Shown: piece by piece, positions 33,631 to 42,845 of the stretch
How positions within the stretch are numbered: position 1 is the stretch's first letter
Layout: each line of letters opens with the position of its first letter
Assembly: GCF_000717995.1 (NCBI RefSeq)
Contig: NZ_JODM01000006.1
Location: 310,001 to 374,000, forward strand
Length of the DNA stretch: 64,000 nt
Origin: Streptomyces violaceorubidus
Lineage (GTDB): Bacteria > Actinomycetota > Actinomycetes > Streptomycetales > Streptomycetaceae
Reading direction: 5' to 3'
Position numbers and translations under genes: made by a program
The notes under the pieces: generated by a model
What the model was told of the DNA's origin: nothing
The model's input: the letters and a program-made list of their open reading frames with translations, nothing else
The model's database searches: none

Positions 33631-33669
33631 ATGCGGAAGCTCTCCCGAGCGTGGGTGTGGGCGTCATGA
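33631..33669 (+). CDS. 12-codon leader frame coupled to the zinc-ribbon gene
   Basis: A strong purine-rich ribosome site (GGTGGAGGTGAAGGT) precedes ATG 33631, which opens a 12-residue frame MRKLSRAWVWAS. Its TGA stop overlaps the ATG of the next gene as ATGA (33666-33669). The next gene has no good ribosome site of its own, so translational coupling is inferred. Two Trp in 12 residues recall attenuator peptides, but no attenuator structure was identified. Confidence 0.45.
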   Translation: MRKLSRAWVWAS

Positions 33670-33890
33670 ACGGTCAGACGCAGAGGACGAGAACGACGCG
33701 GACCGCCACACGGCAGGTCGACGCGATGTACGAGGACACCTGCCCGGCCTGCGGACACCGTGTCCCTGCCGAGATCCGCCGGCACAAGACCCTGGGGATC
33801 TACGTCCCGGTCTGGGGCCCGGGCACCTGCCAGAACCCGGACTGCCGGGAAGCCGGTCGCGACGACGTCAGCCGACGGCCGGGCCCGTGA
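33666..33890 (+). CDS. Small zinc-ribbon protein
   Basis: A 74-residue protein with a Thr/Arg-rich N-terminus and a zinc-ribbon-like pair of Cys knuckles, CPACG and CQNPDC, in the last 50 residues. No further domain is visible. Its start overlaps the stop of a 12-codon leader frame. An internal ATG at 33726 (MYEDTCPACG) is an alternative start giving 54 residues. Its 3' end overlaps the convergent DUF3152 gene by 23 bp. A nucleic-acid or metal-binding role is possible, but function is unknown. Confidence 0.7.
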   Translation: MNGQTQRTRTTRTATRQVDAMYEDTCPACGHRVPAEIRRHKTLGIYVPVWGPGTCQNPDCREAGRDDVSRRPGP

Positions 33891-34776
33891 GGGGGCGGCC
33901 CTCGGCGTCGTAGGGCCAGACGTTGGTGCGGCAGCCGTGCAGGCCCTTGATCTGCTGCATCATCACCGGCGCCGGACGTCCGGCCCCGGGACAGCCCTCG
34001 TGGCCGTGGCCGAGGAAGTGCCCCACCTCGTGGTTGACGATCAGCGCCCGGTACGACGCGACGTCGTCCGCGTAGTACCGCGTGGCCAGCAGCCACCGTT
34101 TGAGGTTGACCATGACGTCCTGGCCCACGTTGCAGTTGACCTCGCCACCGGTGTCCAGGCCGTAGCGACCGCATATGTCGTCCACCGTCCCCGCCGTGGC
34201 GAGCCGTACCCGGAAGTCGGACGCGCCGCCGGACACCCGCCCAAAGCCCACCTTCCCGTCGGCCGTCCAGCCCCGCTCGTCGGCCAGGATGCGCTCCACC
34301 TCGGCGGCGACGTCCGGTGCCGGGATCCCGATGCCGTCCTCGACCTGCACCACGTACGTCAGCGTCCGCCCGCTCCCGCCGACCCGGTCGCCACCGCCGC
34401 CCGCGGTGGCGAACGTCCCCGGGCCGGACGCGGGTATCGAGTCCGGGTCCGGCTTCCCGTCGTTCCCTTTCTCGTCCTTTCCCCTGCCGTCCTCCCGCTC
34501 CTGCTTCTTCTCCCTCCCCTTCTCCGTCTCGGTCACCTTCTGCCGGTCCTTCGCCGGTGCGGCCGTGGACTCCTCCTTCGGCGCCTCCTCCGTGCCGCCG
34601 GCCCGGGGCGTGGTCCCCCTGACGGCCAGCCCGCCGGCGAGCACCAGGACGGTGCCGGCCGCGAGACCCGCCCACAGCAGGCGCGGGCGTTCACCGCGTC
34701 GGCGGGAGTGGCCGCGGCGGCGTCGGCGGCCCGTCGCGGGGGACGGTGGAGGAGTCGGTCGACGGCGCTCGTTCAT
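33868..34776 (-). CDS. DUF3152 protein with HExxHxxGxxH zinc-protease-like motif
   Basis: A 302-residue membrane-anchored protein. A basic cytoplasmic N-terminus (RRRRRGHSRRRGERPR) precedes one transmembrane helix (about 35-52, WAGLAAGTVLVLAGGLAV), a highly charged Lys/Glu/Asp linker (about 60-115) and the DUF3152 domain (about 130-300). That domain contains NHEVGHFLGHGHEGC, the extended zinc motif of metzincin-like peptidases, and paired Cys (DICGRYG, VNCNVG, GCP, GCRT). An extracytoplasmic protease role is inferred but not established for DUF3152. The ATG at 34776 has a weak ribosome site. The upstream region carries a perfect inverted repeat shared with the divergent response regulator. 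Confidence 0.87.
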   Translation of the reverse strand: MNERRRPTPPPSPATGRRRRRGHSRRRGERPRLLWAGLAAGTVLVLAGGLAVRGTTPRAGGTEEAPKEESTAAPAKDRQKVTETEKGREKKQEREDGRGKDEKGNDGKPDPDSIPASGPGTFATAGGGGDRVGGSGRTLTYVVQVEDGIGIPAPDVAAEVERILADERGWTADGKVGFGRVSGGASDFRVRLATAGTVDDICGRYGLDTGGEVNCNVGQDVMVNLKRWLLATRYYADDVASYRALIVNHEVGHFLGHGHEGCPGAGRPAPVMMQQIKGLHGCRTNVWPYDAEGRPLTGPAVG

Positions 34777-34806
34777 GATCACAAAGGGTGCCGCGGGCGT
34801 GTGATC
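34777..34806. promoter_or_regulatory. Inverted repeat in the DUF3152 / response-regulator divergent region
   Basis: GATCACA (34777-34783) and TGTGATC (34800-34806) form 7-bp arms with a 16-nt spacer. Further on, CTGT-GTA-ACAG (34830-34840) and GTCAC (34843-34847) are candidate half-sites for an OmpR-type regulator. Confidence 0.45.
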
Positions 34807-34889
34807 GTCCGTGGACGGCTTTTGGACCGCTGTGTAACAGCCGTCACCCCCGCGCGGTCCGCCTCCCGTGCACACGCATACTGAGCTCC

Positions 34890-35579
34890 ATGCCACGGGT
34901 CCTGATCATCGAAGACGACCGCGCCGTACGGGACGGCGTGCGACTGGCCCTGCGCCGGCAGGGGCACGAGGTCGCCGCGGCCGCGACCGGCGAGGACGGA
35001 CTGGAGCAGCTCCGGTCGTTCCGGCCCGACGCCGTGGTCCTCGACCTGATGCTGCCGGGCATGTCCGGCCTGGAGGTGTGCCGCCGCATACGCGCCCACG
35101 ACCAGGTGCCGATCATCATGGCCACCGCCCGCGGCGACGACACCGACATCGTCGTGGGACTGGAGTCCGGGGCCGACGACTACGTCGTCAAACCGGTCCG
35201 CGCCCGCGTACTGGACGCACGCATACGCGCCGTGCTGCGCCGCGTGGGCGGCCCGGCGGACGACCAGGGCACGCCGCGCACCGAACACCACGGCGACCTG
35301 GTCATCGACCGGGCCGGACTGACCGTCACCCACCAGGGACGGCCCGTCGCCCTCGGCCCCTCCGAACTGCGGCTGCTGCTCACCCTGTCCGCCTCGGCCG
35401 GGCAGGTGTTCAGCCGCCAGCAGCTCCTGGAGGCCGTGTGGGAGCACAACTACCACGGGGACGCGCGGCTCGTGGACGCCTGTGTCAAGCGACTGCGGTC
35501 CAAGATCGGTGAGCCGCCGGGCAGTCCGCGTTACGTCCACACCGTGCGCGGCTTCGGCTACCGGTTCGGGCCCCGGTGA
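34890..35579 (+). CDS. OmpR-family response regulator (AfsQ1/CseB-like)
   Basis: A 229-residue response regulator. The receiver domain (about 1-120) has the acidic pair IIEDD, the phospho-acceptor Asp in AVVLDLMLPG, Thr in MATARG and Lys in VVKPV. The C-terminal winged helix (about 135-229) ends in YVHTVRGFGYRFGPR. Spacing and sequence resemble AfsQ1. The stop overlaps the GTG of the sensor kinase (GTGA), so the pair is co-translated. The partner kinase gene is frameshifted in this sequence, so the regulator may lack its normal partner. It is divergent from the DUF3152 gene and may control it. Confidence 0.94.
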   Translation: MPRVLIIEDDRAVRDGVRLALRRQGHEVAAAATGEDGLEQLRSFRPDAVVLDLMLPGMSGLEVCRRIRAHDQVPIIMATARGDDTDIVVGLESGADDYVVKPVRARVLDARIRAVLRRVGGPADDQGTPRTEHHGDLVIDRAGLTVTHQGRPVALGPSELRLLLTLSASAGQVFSRQQLLEAVWEHNYHGDARLVDACVKRLRSKIGEPPGSPRYVHTVRGFGYRFGPR

Positions 35580-37089
35580 GAGTTCCCCGGGTGCTGCGGG
35601 CGCTGATAGGCCTGCGCCTGCGGCTGGTGGTGGCCTTCACCCTCGTCGCGGTGGTGGCCACGGTGACCACGGGCGCGCTGACCTTCCGTGAGGCACGGAC
35701 CGGGATCCTGCAACAGAGCCAGGACATGGTGATCGAGGACTTCCGGCACCGCGTCAACTCCCTCGTCCCCAACTACCGGTTCCCGCCCGACGCGGCCGGC
35801 CTGGAGTCCTTCGCCGACGACGTGTCCAGAGGCGGCCGGTCCCAGCCGTGGCGGGTGCTGGTCGCCTACCGGGAGGCGAGCGCGACGTCCGTCCCCGGGG
35901 ACGCGTTCGGGGAACTGTCCCCCGCGATGCGCGAGTCGGTGCGCTCCCGCCGGGCCACCGTGTTCCAGCGGGTGTCGCACGACGGCCACTCCTCGCTGGT
36001 CGTCGGCATGCCCGTCACCTTCGCCGGCCAGTACAGCACCGAGCGGCGCTCCTCCGGGTTCGAGGTCTACCTCACGGTGCCCCAGCAGGAGGAGCAGGGC
36101 TACGTCGACGCGCTGGTCGCCGCCATCGAGCGGGCCACCGTACCGGCCCTGGCCCTGGCCGTCCTGATCGCGCTGCTGGCCGCCCGCGGTGTGCTGCGTC
36201 CGGTACGGGCGCGCTGCGGCGGGCGACCCGGAGCATCGCCGAGGGGCGGCTGGACACCCGGCTCGCGGTGCACGGCTCCGACGAACTCGCCGATCTCTCC
36301 CGGACCTTCAACGAGACCGCCGCGGCGCTGGAGGGCTCGGTGGCGGAGCTGCGGCGCATGGAGGCCGGCGCCCGGCGCTTCGCCGCGGACGTCTCCCACG
36401 AACTGCGCACTCCGCTGGCGGCGATGTCGGCGGTCACGGACGTGCTGGACGAGGACGCGGCCGGACTCGACGAGGACACCGCCACGGCCGTACGCCTCAT
36501 CAGCGCGGAGACCACGAAACTCGCCGCGCTCGTGGACGACCTGATGGAGGTCTCCCGGTTCGACGCGGGCGCGGCCGCCCTGCACCTGGACGAGATCGAT
36601 CTCGCCGAGTCCCTGCGCCGCACGCTCGCCTCCCGCGGCTGGCAGGAGACCGTGGAGACCTGCCTGCCGGAACCGGGCGCGCTGCGCGGCCGCGTCGACC
36701 CGCGCCGCCTCGACGTGATCGTGGCGAACCTCGTCGCCAACGCCCTCAGGCACGGCGCGCCCCCGGTCCGCCTGGAACTGCGCGCCCAGGACGACCCCCG
36801 GGCCGGGAGGCAGGCCGCCGTCACGGTCCGCGACGGCGGGGACGGCATCCCCGAGAGCGTCCTGCCCCACGTGTTCGACCGCTTCTACAAGTCGGCCGGC
36901 GCCCGCGCCCGGAGCGAGGGCAGCGGCCTCGGCCTGGCCATCACCACGGAGAACGTACGCCTGCACGGCGGCACCGTCCGGGCGGCCAACCACCCGGAAG
37001 GCGGCGCCGTCTTCACGGTCGTCCTGCCGCTGCCGACCGACGCCGCGCAGGACCGGACGCCGCCCCCGGCGAAGGAGGACCGCCCATGA
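35576..37089 (+). pseudogene. Sensor histidine kinase, frameshifted after the HAMP region
   Basis: The gene reads as a two-TM sensor kinase in two frames. Residues 1-211 (signal-anchor FTLVAVVATVTTGALTF, an extracytoplasmic region and a second TM LALAVLIALLAARG) end at LRPVRA near 36208-36214. From there, LRRATRSIAEGRLDTRL continues in another frame. The HAMP, HisKA (SHELRTPLAAM), N-box (NLVANALRHGAP) and G-box (GSGLGLAITT) motifs then run to 37089. The shift equals two extra bases or one missing base in a GGCGCGC run. It may be a true inactivation, a sequencing error or programmed frameshifting. Its GTG overlaps the response-regulator stop. Confidence 0.8.
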
Positions 37090-37709
37090 ACCCGTCCGCG
37101 CGCGCCTTCCCGCTGCTGCTCGCGGCACTGCTCCCGCTCTCCGCGTGCGGCATCCCCGAGACCGGAGTGGTCGAGGCGGGCGAACCGGCCACCGGAGTCC
37201 TGGACCCGGACGTCACCTCCGCGCCGTCGGAGTCCGTGCCCGAGGCGGTGCCCCTCGTCAAGGTCCCGCTCTACTTCGTCGAGGACGGGTCCCTGGTCGC
37301 GGTGGACCGCACGGTGCCGGGCCCGACCGACCTCGGCAGCACCCTGCTCATGCTGTTCAAGGGGCCCGACGTCAAGGAGCGCGGGAGGGGGCTGACCACC
37401 GAACTGCCGCCCGCCGCCGAGGCCCCCACCATCCGCACCGACGGCACTGGCGTCAGCGTCCGGCTGCCGCGGAGCGCCGGGAGCCTCAGCGACACGGCCG
37501 TCGACCAACTGGCCTGCACGGTCGCCGTCGCCCGGCTGCGCCAGGACCCGGCCCTGGGGAGCGCCCAGGTGACCGTGGAGCAGCCCGGCGGCCGACTGGC
37601 CGGCCGCTCCAGCGAAGACTGTCCGCTCGGCGGGACCGCCCGGAGGTCCGCCCCGGTCCCCGGAACCGGCACGAGCGGCGGCGCGAACGCCGGCACGACG
37701 GGCGGCTGA
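37086..37709 (+). CDS. Lipoprotein with GerMN domain
   Basis: A 207-residue lipoprotein. The signal peptide ends in a lipobox (LLPLSAC, Cys about 20). A GerMN-like domain (about 60-165) contains VPLYFVEDGSLVAVDR and LLMLFKGPDV, as in spore germination and LpqB-type proteins. The tail is Gly/Thr/Ser-rich. The ATG overlaps the kinase stop (ATGA), so all three genes form one operon. Lipoproteins coupled to two-component systems often modulate the sensor kinase at the membrane surface, and this role is inferred from context. If the kinase is truly broken, the lipoprotein may be left without its partner. Confidence 0.88.
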   Translation: MNPSARAFPLLLAALLPLSACGIPETGVVEAGEPATGVLDPDVTSAPSESVPEAVPLVKVPLYFVEDGSLVAVDRTVPGPTDLGSTLLMLFKGPDVKERGRGLTTELPPAAEAPTIRTDGTGVSVRLPRSAGSLSDTAVDQLACTVAVARLRQDPALGSAQVTVEQPGGRLAGRSSEDCPLGGTARRSAPVPGTGTSGGANAGTTGG

Positions 37710-37758
37710 GGGCGCACAGGCAACCCCGGGGATCTTCCTCCCCTCCTCCAACCGGGGG

Positions 37759-37772
37759 CGTCCGCACGGACG
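37759..37772. promoter_or_regulatory. Inverted repeat upstream of the large hydrolase gene
   Basis: CGTCCG-CA-CGGACG has 6-bp arms and lies 45 bp before the hydrolase start. It could end the upstream operon or serve as an operator. Confidence 0.35.
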
Positions 37773-37816
37773 TTGTCCCGGACCGAGGTACCACCGAGGT
37801 GTTGAGGAGTGGATTC

Positions 37817-40621
37817 TTGATACGCGCTCGAACGATGGGGGCCGCCGCGGCAGCGGCCCTGACACTCGTGGGTGTCGCGCCCGCCGCGGCCCAGGCCGCA
37901 CCGCAACCGCCCCGCAGCGCCGCGTCGGTGCGGGCGGCACCGAACGGCACCGCCGACCTGCCGCCCGGCTGGCGGATCACCGGCACCGGTGCGGCGAGAT
38001 CCCTGGAGTGGCGCTCCCCGCGGGCCGTCCGGCCCGGTGACGCACGGGTGGAGTTCCACTCCGGCGGTCGCCTGCTCGGCGTGCCCGCGCCGGACCGCGA
38101 CGGCCGGACCTTCCGCCTCCCCCTGGACGAGACCCGGCCGGCCGCACCGCACGCACTGACCGACCTCCAGGTCCGCGCCGCCGGTCGCCGACTGGACCGG
38201 GGACCGCAAGCCGCCCCCCGGCAGCGCCGCCCCGTTGAAGCGCCCCCGGCGAAACTCCCGCCCCTCCTCCCCGCCGGCAGCGTCGACCCGGGCCGGCCCG
38301 GCCGGTTCGCCACGACCACCGGCGAGTACACGCTCGACCCGGTCCGGCTGCCCGGCCTGTCCGTCCCGGTCGAGATGCGCGGCCTGGTCGTCGCGCCGAA
38401 GGGTGCGACCGGCAAACGCCCCCTCGCGCTCTTCCTGCACGGCCGGCACGCCACCTGCTACGTCCCCGGCCAGGGCGAGGAGGCCGTCACGATCGACTGG
38501 CCCTGCGCCGAGGGGGCCAAGCCCATCCCCAGCCACCGCGGCTACCTCCAGGACCAGAAACTGCTGGCCTCCCAGGGCTATGTGACCGTCTCGATCTCCG
38601 CCAACGGCATCAACGGCCAGGACGGCGACCTCGAGGACGGCGGCGCCCAGGCCCGCTCGTCACTGGTCCGCTCGCACCTGGCCCGCTGGGCCGACTGGGC
38701 CGCCGCCACCTCCGCCGCCCCGGACGCCGTACGCCGTGGCCCGAAGGCCGACCTCTCCCGCGTCCTGCTCGTCGGCCACTCCCGCGGCGGCGAAGGCGTC
38801 GACCGGGCGGCGACGGACAGCCTGTACCCGCCCCCCGCGGACCAGGACGGCCCACAGGGGCGGGCCCGCTGGAACATCCGCGGCACCGTACTCGTCGGCC
38901 CCACCGCCTTCGGCCAGAACCCGATGCCCGACGTGCCGTCCCTGACGATCCTGCCGGGCTGCGACGGCGACGTCTCCGACCTCCAGGGGCAGCTCTACGT
39001 CGACGGCACCCGGGGCGTGAGCCGGGGGCGCGCCCTGCACAGCGCGGTCCACATCACCGGCGCCAACCACAACTACTTCAACAGCGAGTGGACGCCCGGC
39101 CAGGCCGAGGCACCCGCCTCCGACGACTTCTGGGAGGACCCCGAGGGCCCCGACCCGGTCTGCTCGGTGGACAGCCCGACCCGCCTGACGGCCGGGCAGC
39201 AGCACCGGGCCGGGGCGACCTACGTGGCCGCCGCCGCCCGGCTGTTCGTCGCCGGTGACGACCGGGTGCGCGAGCTGATCGACGGCACCGGCCGCCGCGC
39301 CCCCTCGGCCGACCCGGCCCGGGTGCTGACCCACGCCGTCGGCGCCGGGCGCGGCGCCGGGTTCCTGCCGGACGGCGGCGTCAAGGTGACCGGCGGCGGC
39401 CGCCTGTGCTCCGCGGTCGACCCCGACCCCGGCGTCGCCTGCCTCGGGGAGGACGCGCAGGGCTCCTCGCCGCACTTCGCGTACTGGTGGCCCGAGCGCG
39501 AGACCGGCCGCGGCGCGATCGCCCTGGACTGGTCCGCACCGGGCACCGCGACCCGGGTCCGCCCCGGCACCCCCGTCTCCCTGAAGGGCGCCCAGAGTCT
39601 CGCCCTGCGCGTCATCGTGCCGCCGGGCAGCACCGGCACCCGGCTCGACGTGTCCGTCACCGACGCCGCCGGTCGGCGTGCCACCCTCGGCACCGTCCGC
39701 GCCGACGGCCTCGCGGGCAGCGAACGCACCGCGTCCTACTGGGCGCAGGAACTGCGCGTACCGCTCACCGCCGCCACCCGCGCCGGAGTCGACCTGCGCC
39801 GCGTCACCGCGCTGGAGCTGACCCCCCGTTCCCGGGCGGGCAAGGCCTGGCTGATGGACGCCTACGCGTGGCAGCCGGGCACGCCCCGGGTGCGACCGGC
39901 CCCGCTGGCCCGCGTCGACGTCGGCCGGACGACGGTCGAGGAGGGCGACTCGGGCGTGCGGACCTACCACGTCCCGGTGAGGGTCTCCGGCAAGGGCACC
40001 GGCACGGTCCGGATGTACCTCATGGAAGGCTTCGGCTCACCAGCCGAGGAGCGCCTGGTCACCGTGCGTTCCGGCACGCCCTTCGTCGACGTGAGCGTCA
40101 AGGTGAGGGGCAACAAGCGCTACGGCGGCGACTCCAGCCACGACCTGCTGGTCAAGGCGGTACGCGGCTTCGTTGTCGGCTCCTACGCCGGCGGTGTGAC
40201 GGTCCGGGAGGACGACCCGATGCCGCGGATCAGCGTGACCCCCGTCGCGGACCGGGTCACCGAGGGGCAGCCGCTGCGCTGGCGGGTCTCGCTCTCGGAG
40301 CCCGCCGACGTGGAACTGGGCACGGCGCTCGTGCCGGTCCCCGACGACACCCGTCCCGAGCTGTCCACCAAGGACATCGACCACGACTGGCTCCTCGAGA
40401 CGGTGGGGGAGGTGCCCGACGGGGAGGTCCCGCTGTCCCGGCTGGACTACTTCGCGCTCTGGGCCATCGTCCCGCCCGGTGAGACGGACGCCGAGGTGAG
40501 GGTGCCCACCGTCACCGACGACGCCGCGGAGCCCACCGAGTACATCGGCCTGCGCAACACGGACGACGAGGGCGAGCCGCAGGGCCCGGTCCTGACCGGC
40601 ACCGTGCTCGACGCCTCGTAA
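37817..40621 (+). CDS. Large secreted alpha/beta hydrolase with C-terminal beta domains
   Basis: A 934-residue exported protein. The TTG start at 37817 follows GAGGAG by 7 nt, and a signal peptide ([16 protein letters not shown]) comes next. The hydrolase domain (about 120-430) contains [23 protein letters not shown] and the nucleophile elbow [10 protein letters not shown] late His in [12 protein letters not shown] completes a likely triad. Then come a jelly-roll-like region (about 480-680) and repeated Calx-beta-like strands ([15 protein letters not shown] and VTVREDD) at about 700-900. Substrate is unknown. The family resembles secreted hydrolases annotated only as alpha/beta hydrolase in Streptomyces. 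A hairpin terminator follows. Confidence 0.82.
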   Translation: MIRARTMGAAAAAALTLVGVAPAAAQAAPQPPRSAASVRAAPNGTADLPPGWRITGTGAARSLEWRSPRAVRPGDARVEFHSGGRLLGVPAPDRDGRTFRLPLDETRPAAPHALTDLQVRAAGRRLDRGPQAAPRQRRPVEAPPAKLPPLLPAGSVDPGRPGRFATTTGEYTLDPVRLPGLSVPVEMRGLVVAPKGATGKRPLALFLHGRHATCYVPGQGEEAVTIDWPCAEGAKPIPSHRGYLQDQKLLASQGYVTVSISANGINGQDGDLEDGGAQARSSLVRSHLARWADWAAATSAAPDAVRRGPKADLSRVLLVGHSRGGEGVDRAATDSLYPPPADQDGPQGRARWNIRGTVLVGPTAFGQNPMPDVPSLTILPGCDGDVSDLQGQLYVDGTRGVSRGRALHSAVHITGANHNYFNSEWTPGQAEAPASDDFWEDPEGPDPVCSVDSPTRLTAGQQHRAGATYVAAAARLFVAGDDRVRELIDGTGRRAPSADPARVLTHAVGAGRGAGFLPDGGVKVTGGGRLCSAVDPDPGVACLGEDAQGSSPHFAYWWPERETGRGAIALDWSAPGTATRVRPGTPVSLKGAQSLALRVIVPPGSTGTRLDVSVTDAAGRRATLGTVRADGLAGSERTASYWAQELRVPLTAATRAGVDLRRVTALELTPRSRAGKAWLMDAYAWQPGTPRVRPAPLARVDVGRTTVEEGDSGVRTYHVPVRVSGKGTGTVRMYLMEGFGSPAEERLVTVRSGTPFVDVSVKVRGNKRYGGDSSHDLLVKAVRGFVVGSYAGGVTVREDDPMPRISVTPVADRVTEGQPLRWRVSLSEPADVELGTALVPVPDDTRPELSTKDIDHDWLLETVGEVPDGEVPLSRLDYFALWAIVPPGETDAEVRVPTVTDDAAEPTEYIGLRNTDDEGEPQGPVLTGTVLDAS

Positions 40622-40636
40622 TCCGACCGCCGCGCG

Positions 40637-40671
40637 CGGGTGCGGGCCCGGCACCGTCCGGTCCGCACCCG
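40637..40671 (+). terminator. Terminator hairpin after the large hydrolase gene
   Basis: Perfect 9-bp arms (40637-40645 and 40663-40671) lie 16 bp after the stop. The loop is 17 nt and partly self-complementary. Confidence 0.6.
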
Positions 40672-40748
40672 TGCGCCGGGTGGCCCATCCGCCTCACGCC
40701 CGGCACCGGCCTCGGCGTGGTCGTGGGTCTCAGTCACCGGCGCCTGGG

Positions 40749-40754
40749 TACTCT
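40749..40754 (+). promoter_or_regulatory. -10 box of probable leaderless ctaD transcript
   Basis: TACTCT lies 7 nt before ATG 40762 and no ribosome site is seen in between. Confidence 0.4.
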
Positions 40755-40761
40755 CCGCCGC

Positions 40762-42438
40762 ATGGCGGTGGACAGAAGGACCGAGTCGCCGCGCCGGACA
40801 CCGGCCCGGCAGCGGACGAACCGCACGCTGGGCCGCGCGCTGGTGCGGTGGGCCACGACGACCGATCACAAGGTGATCGGTCACCTCTACCTGGCGACAT
40901 CGTTCGGCTTCTTCCTCCTCGGCGGCGTCCTGGCCATGCTGATGCGCAGTGAACTCGCCAGGCCCGGACTGCAGTTGTTCAGCAACGAGCAGTACAACCA
41001 GCTGTTCACCGTGCACGGCACCATCATGATGCTGCTGTTCGCGACCCCGCTGTTCGCCGGGTTCACCAACGTCATCATGCCCCTTCAGATCGGCGCCCCC
41101 GACCTGGCGTTCCCCCGGCTGAACGCGCTGTCGTACTGGATGTACCTCTTCGGCGGCCTGATGGTGGTGGCGGGTTTCCTGACGCCCGGCGGAGCGGCCT
41201 CGTTCGGCTGGTTCGCCTACGCACCGCTGAACAGCGCCACCTTCAGCCCGGGCCCGGGCGGTGACCTGTGGACGATGGGCCTGGTGGTGAGCGGTGTGTC
41301 GACCACGCTCAGCGCCGTCAACTTCATCACCACCATCATCTGCCTGCGCGCCCCCGGCATGACCATGTTCCGGATGCCGATCTTCACCTGGAACATCCTG
41401 TTCACGTCGATCCTGGTGCTGCCGGCCTTCCCCGTGCTCACCGCCGCGCTGCTGATGCTCGAGGCCGACCGCAAGTTCGGCGCGCACGTCTTCGACGCGG
41501 CGAACGGCGGGGCGCTGTTGTGGCAGCACCTGTTCTGGTTCTTCGGCCATCCCGAGGTGTACATCGTCGCGCTGCCGTTCTTCGGCATCGTCACCGAGAT
41601 CATCCCGGTCTTCAGCCGCAAGCCGATCTTCGGCTACGTCAGCCTGGTCGGCGCCACCATCGCCATCACCATGCTCTCCGCGGTGGTGTGGGCCCACCAC
41701 ATGTTCGCCACCGGCGCCGTGCTGCTCCCGTTCTTCTCCCTCATGTCGTTCCTCATCGCCGTGCCGACCGGGGTGAAGTTCTTCAACTGGATCGGCACGA
41801 TGATGCGCGGCTCGCTCTCCTTCGAGACCCCCATGCTGTGGGCGTGCGGCTTCCTCGTGACATTCCTGCTCGGCGGCATGAGCGGCGTCCTCATCGCCTC
41901 CCCGCCCCTGGACTTCCACCTGACCGACTCGTACTTCATCGTCGCCCACCTGCACTACGTGCTGTTCGGCACGGTCGTCTTCGCGATGTTCGCCGGTTTC
42001 TACTTCTGGTGGCCGAAGTTCACCGGCAAACTGCTCGACGAACGCCTCGGGAAGATCCACTTCTGGACCCTCTTCATCGGCTTCCAGACCACCTTCCTCG
42101 TCCAGCACTGGCTCGGCGAACAGGGCATGCCGCGCCGCTACGCCGACTACCTGGCCGCGGACGGCTTCACCACGCTGAACACCGTCAGCTCCATCGGCGC
42201 CTTCCTCCTCGGGCTCTCCACCCTGCCGTTCCTCTACAACGTGTGGCGCACCCACCAGTACGGCGAGAAGGTCGGGCAGGACGACCCCTGGGGCTACGGC
42301 CGTTCACTCGAATGGGCCACCAGCAGCCCGCCGCCGCGCCACAACTTCACGTCGCTGCCCCGGATCCGCTCCGAGTCCCCGGCCTTCGACCTGCACCACC
42401 CCGACATCACCCGACACGACCAGAGGCATGTGCAGTGA
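40762..42438 (+). CDS. ctaD: Cytochrome c oxidase subunit I (accessory copy)
   Basis: A 558-residue 12-TM haem-copper oxidase subunit, the catalytic subunit that reduces oxygen and pumps protons. The haem a His is in FTVHGTIMM. The CuB His with its cross-linked Tyr is in FGHPEVYI, the CuB His pair in [10 protein letters not shown], and the haem a3/a His residues are in [10 protein letters not shown]. It is an aa3-type, subunit I. Streptomyces carry a main cta/qcr cluster elsewhere. Here only subunits I and IV and a cytochrome b are present, so it must share CtaC, CtaE and QcrAC with the main set or be partly inactive. The transcript is probably leaderless. Confidence 0.94.
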   Translation: MAVDRRTESPRRTPARQRTNRTLGRALVRWATTTDHKVIGHLYLATSFGFFLLGGVLAMLMRSELARPGLQLFSNEQYNQLFTVHGTIMMLLFATPLFAGFTNVIMPLQIGAPDLAFPRLNALSYWMYLFGGLMVVAGFLTPGGAASFGWFAYAPLNSATFSPGPGGDLWTMGLVVSGVSTTLSAVNFITTIICLRAPGMTMFRMPIFTWNILFTSILVLPAFPVLTAALLMLEADRKFGAHVFDAANGGALLWQHLFWFFGHPEVYIVALPFFGIVTEIIPVFSRKPIFGYVSLVGATIAITMLSAVVWAHHMFATGAVLLPFFSLMSFLIAVPTGVKFFNWIGTMMRGSLSFETPMLWACGFLVTFLLGGMSGVLIASPPLDFHLTDSYFIVAHLHYVLFGTVVFAMFAGFYFWWPKFTGKLLDERLGKIHFWTLFIGFQTTFLVQHWLGEQGMPRRYADYLAADGFTTLNTVSSIGAFLLGLSTLPFLYNVWRTHQYGEKVGQDDPWGYGRSLEWATSSPPPRHNFTSLPRIRSESPAFDLHHPDITRHDQRHVQ

Positions 42439-42845
42439 GGACCGAATCCCGTCTGTTCACCGGTGTGGCGGTCTTCTTCGGTGCCGAGGCGGCACTCTAC
42501 GGCTGGTGGTCGCGCGAACCCGCCGGCACCGCCGCGCTCGTCATCGCCTTCCTCATGGCCGCGCTCGTCGCGTTCTTCCTGCGCGTGCAGTACCGCAGGC
42601 GCGGTCTGCGGGCGCAGGACCGCGGTGCGGGCGAGGTCGTGGACACCGCGGGACCGGTCGACTTCTTCCCGCCGCGCAGCTCCTGGCCGATCACGATCGC
42701 GCTGGCCGCCGTGGTCCTCGCGTTCGGCGTCGTCTTCGGCCTGTGGCTGGCGCTGATCGGCTTCGGCCTGCTCGCCATGGGGGTCGGCGGACTGGTCTTC
42801 CAGTACGCCGACCGGGGTGTTCAGCGCTCCGGTTCGCCCGAGTAG
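42435..42845 (+). CDS. ctaF: Cytochrome c oxidase subunit IV
   Basis: A 136-residue actinobacterial subunit IV with three to four transmembrane helices ([37 protein letters not shown] and [19 protein letters not shown]). The hallmark [10 protein letters not shown] loop sits between the second and third. The GTG overlaps the ctaD stop (GTGA), so the two are coupled, as in the main oxidase cluster of actinobacteria. It stabilises the subunit I module. The 3' end overlaps the convergent qcrB gene by 25 bp, so the two units are transcribed against each other. Confidence 0.92.
   Translation: MRTESRLFTGVAVFFGAEAALYGWWSREPAGTAALVIAFLMAALVAFFLRVQYRRRGLRAQDRGAGEVVDTAGPVDFFPPRSSWPITIALAAVVLAFGVVFGLWLALIGFGLLAMGVGGLVFQYADRGVQRSGSPE

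Noticed and set aside
35848..37089. Second half of the sensor kinase as a separate gene
   Set aside because: It would start inside the kinase extracellular region in a wrong frame. The motifs only make sense as one protein with a frameshift.
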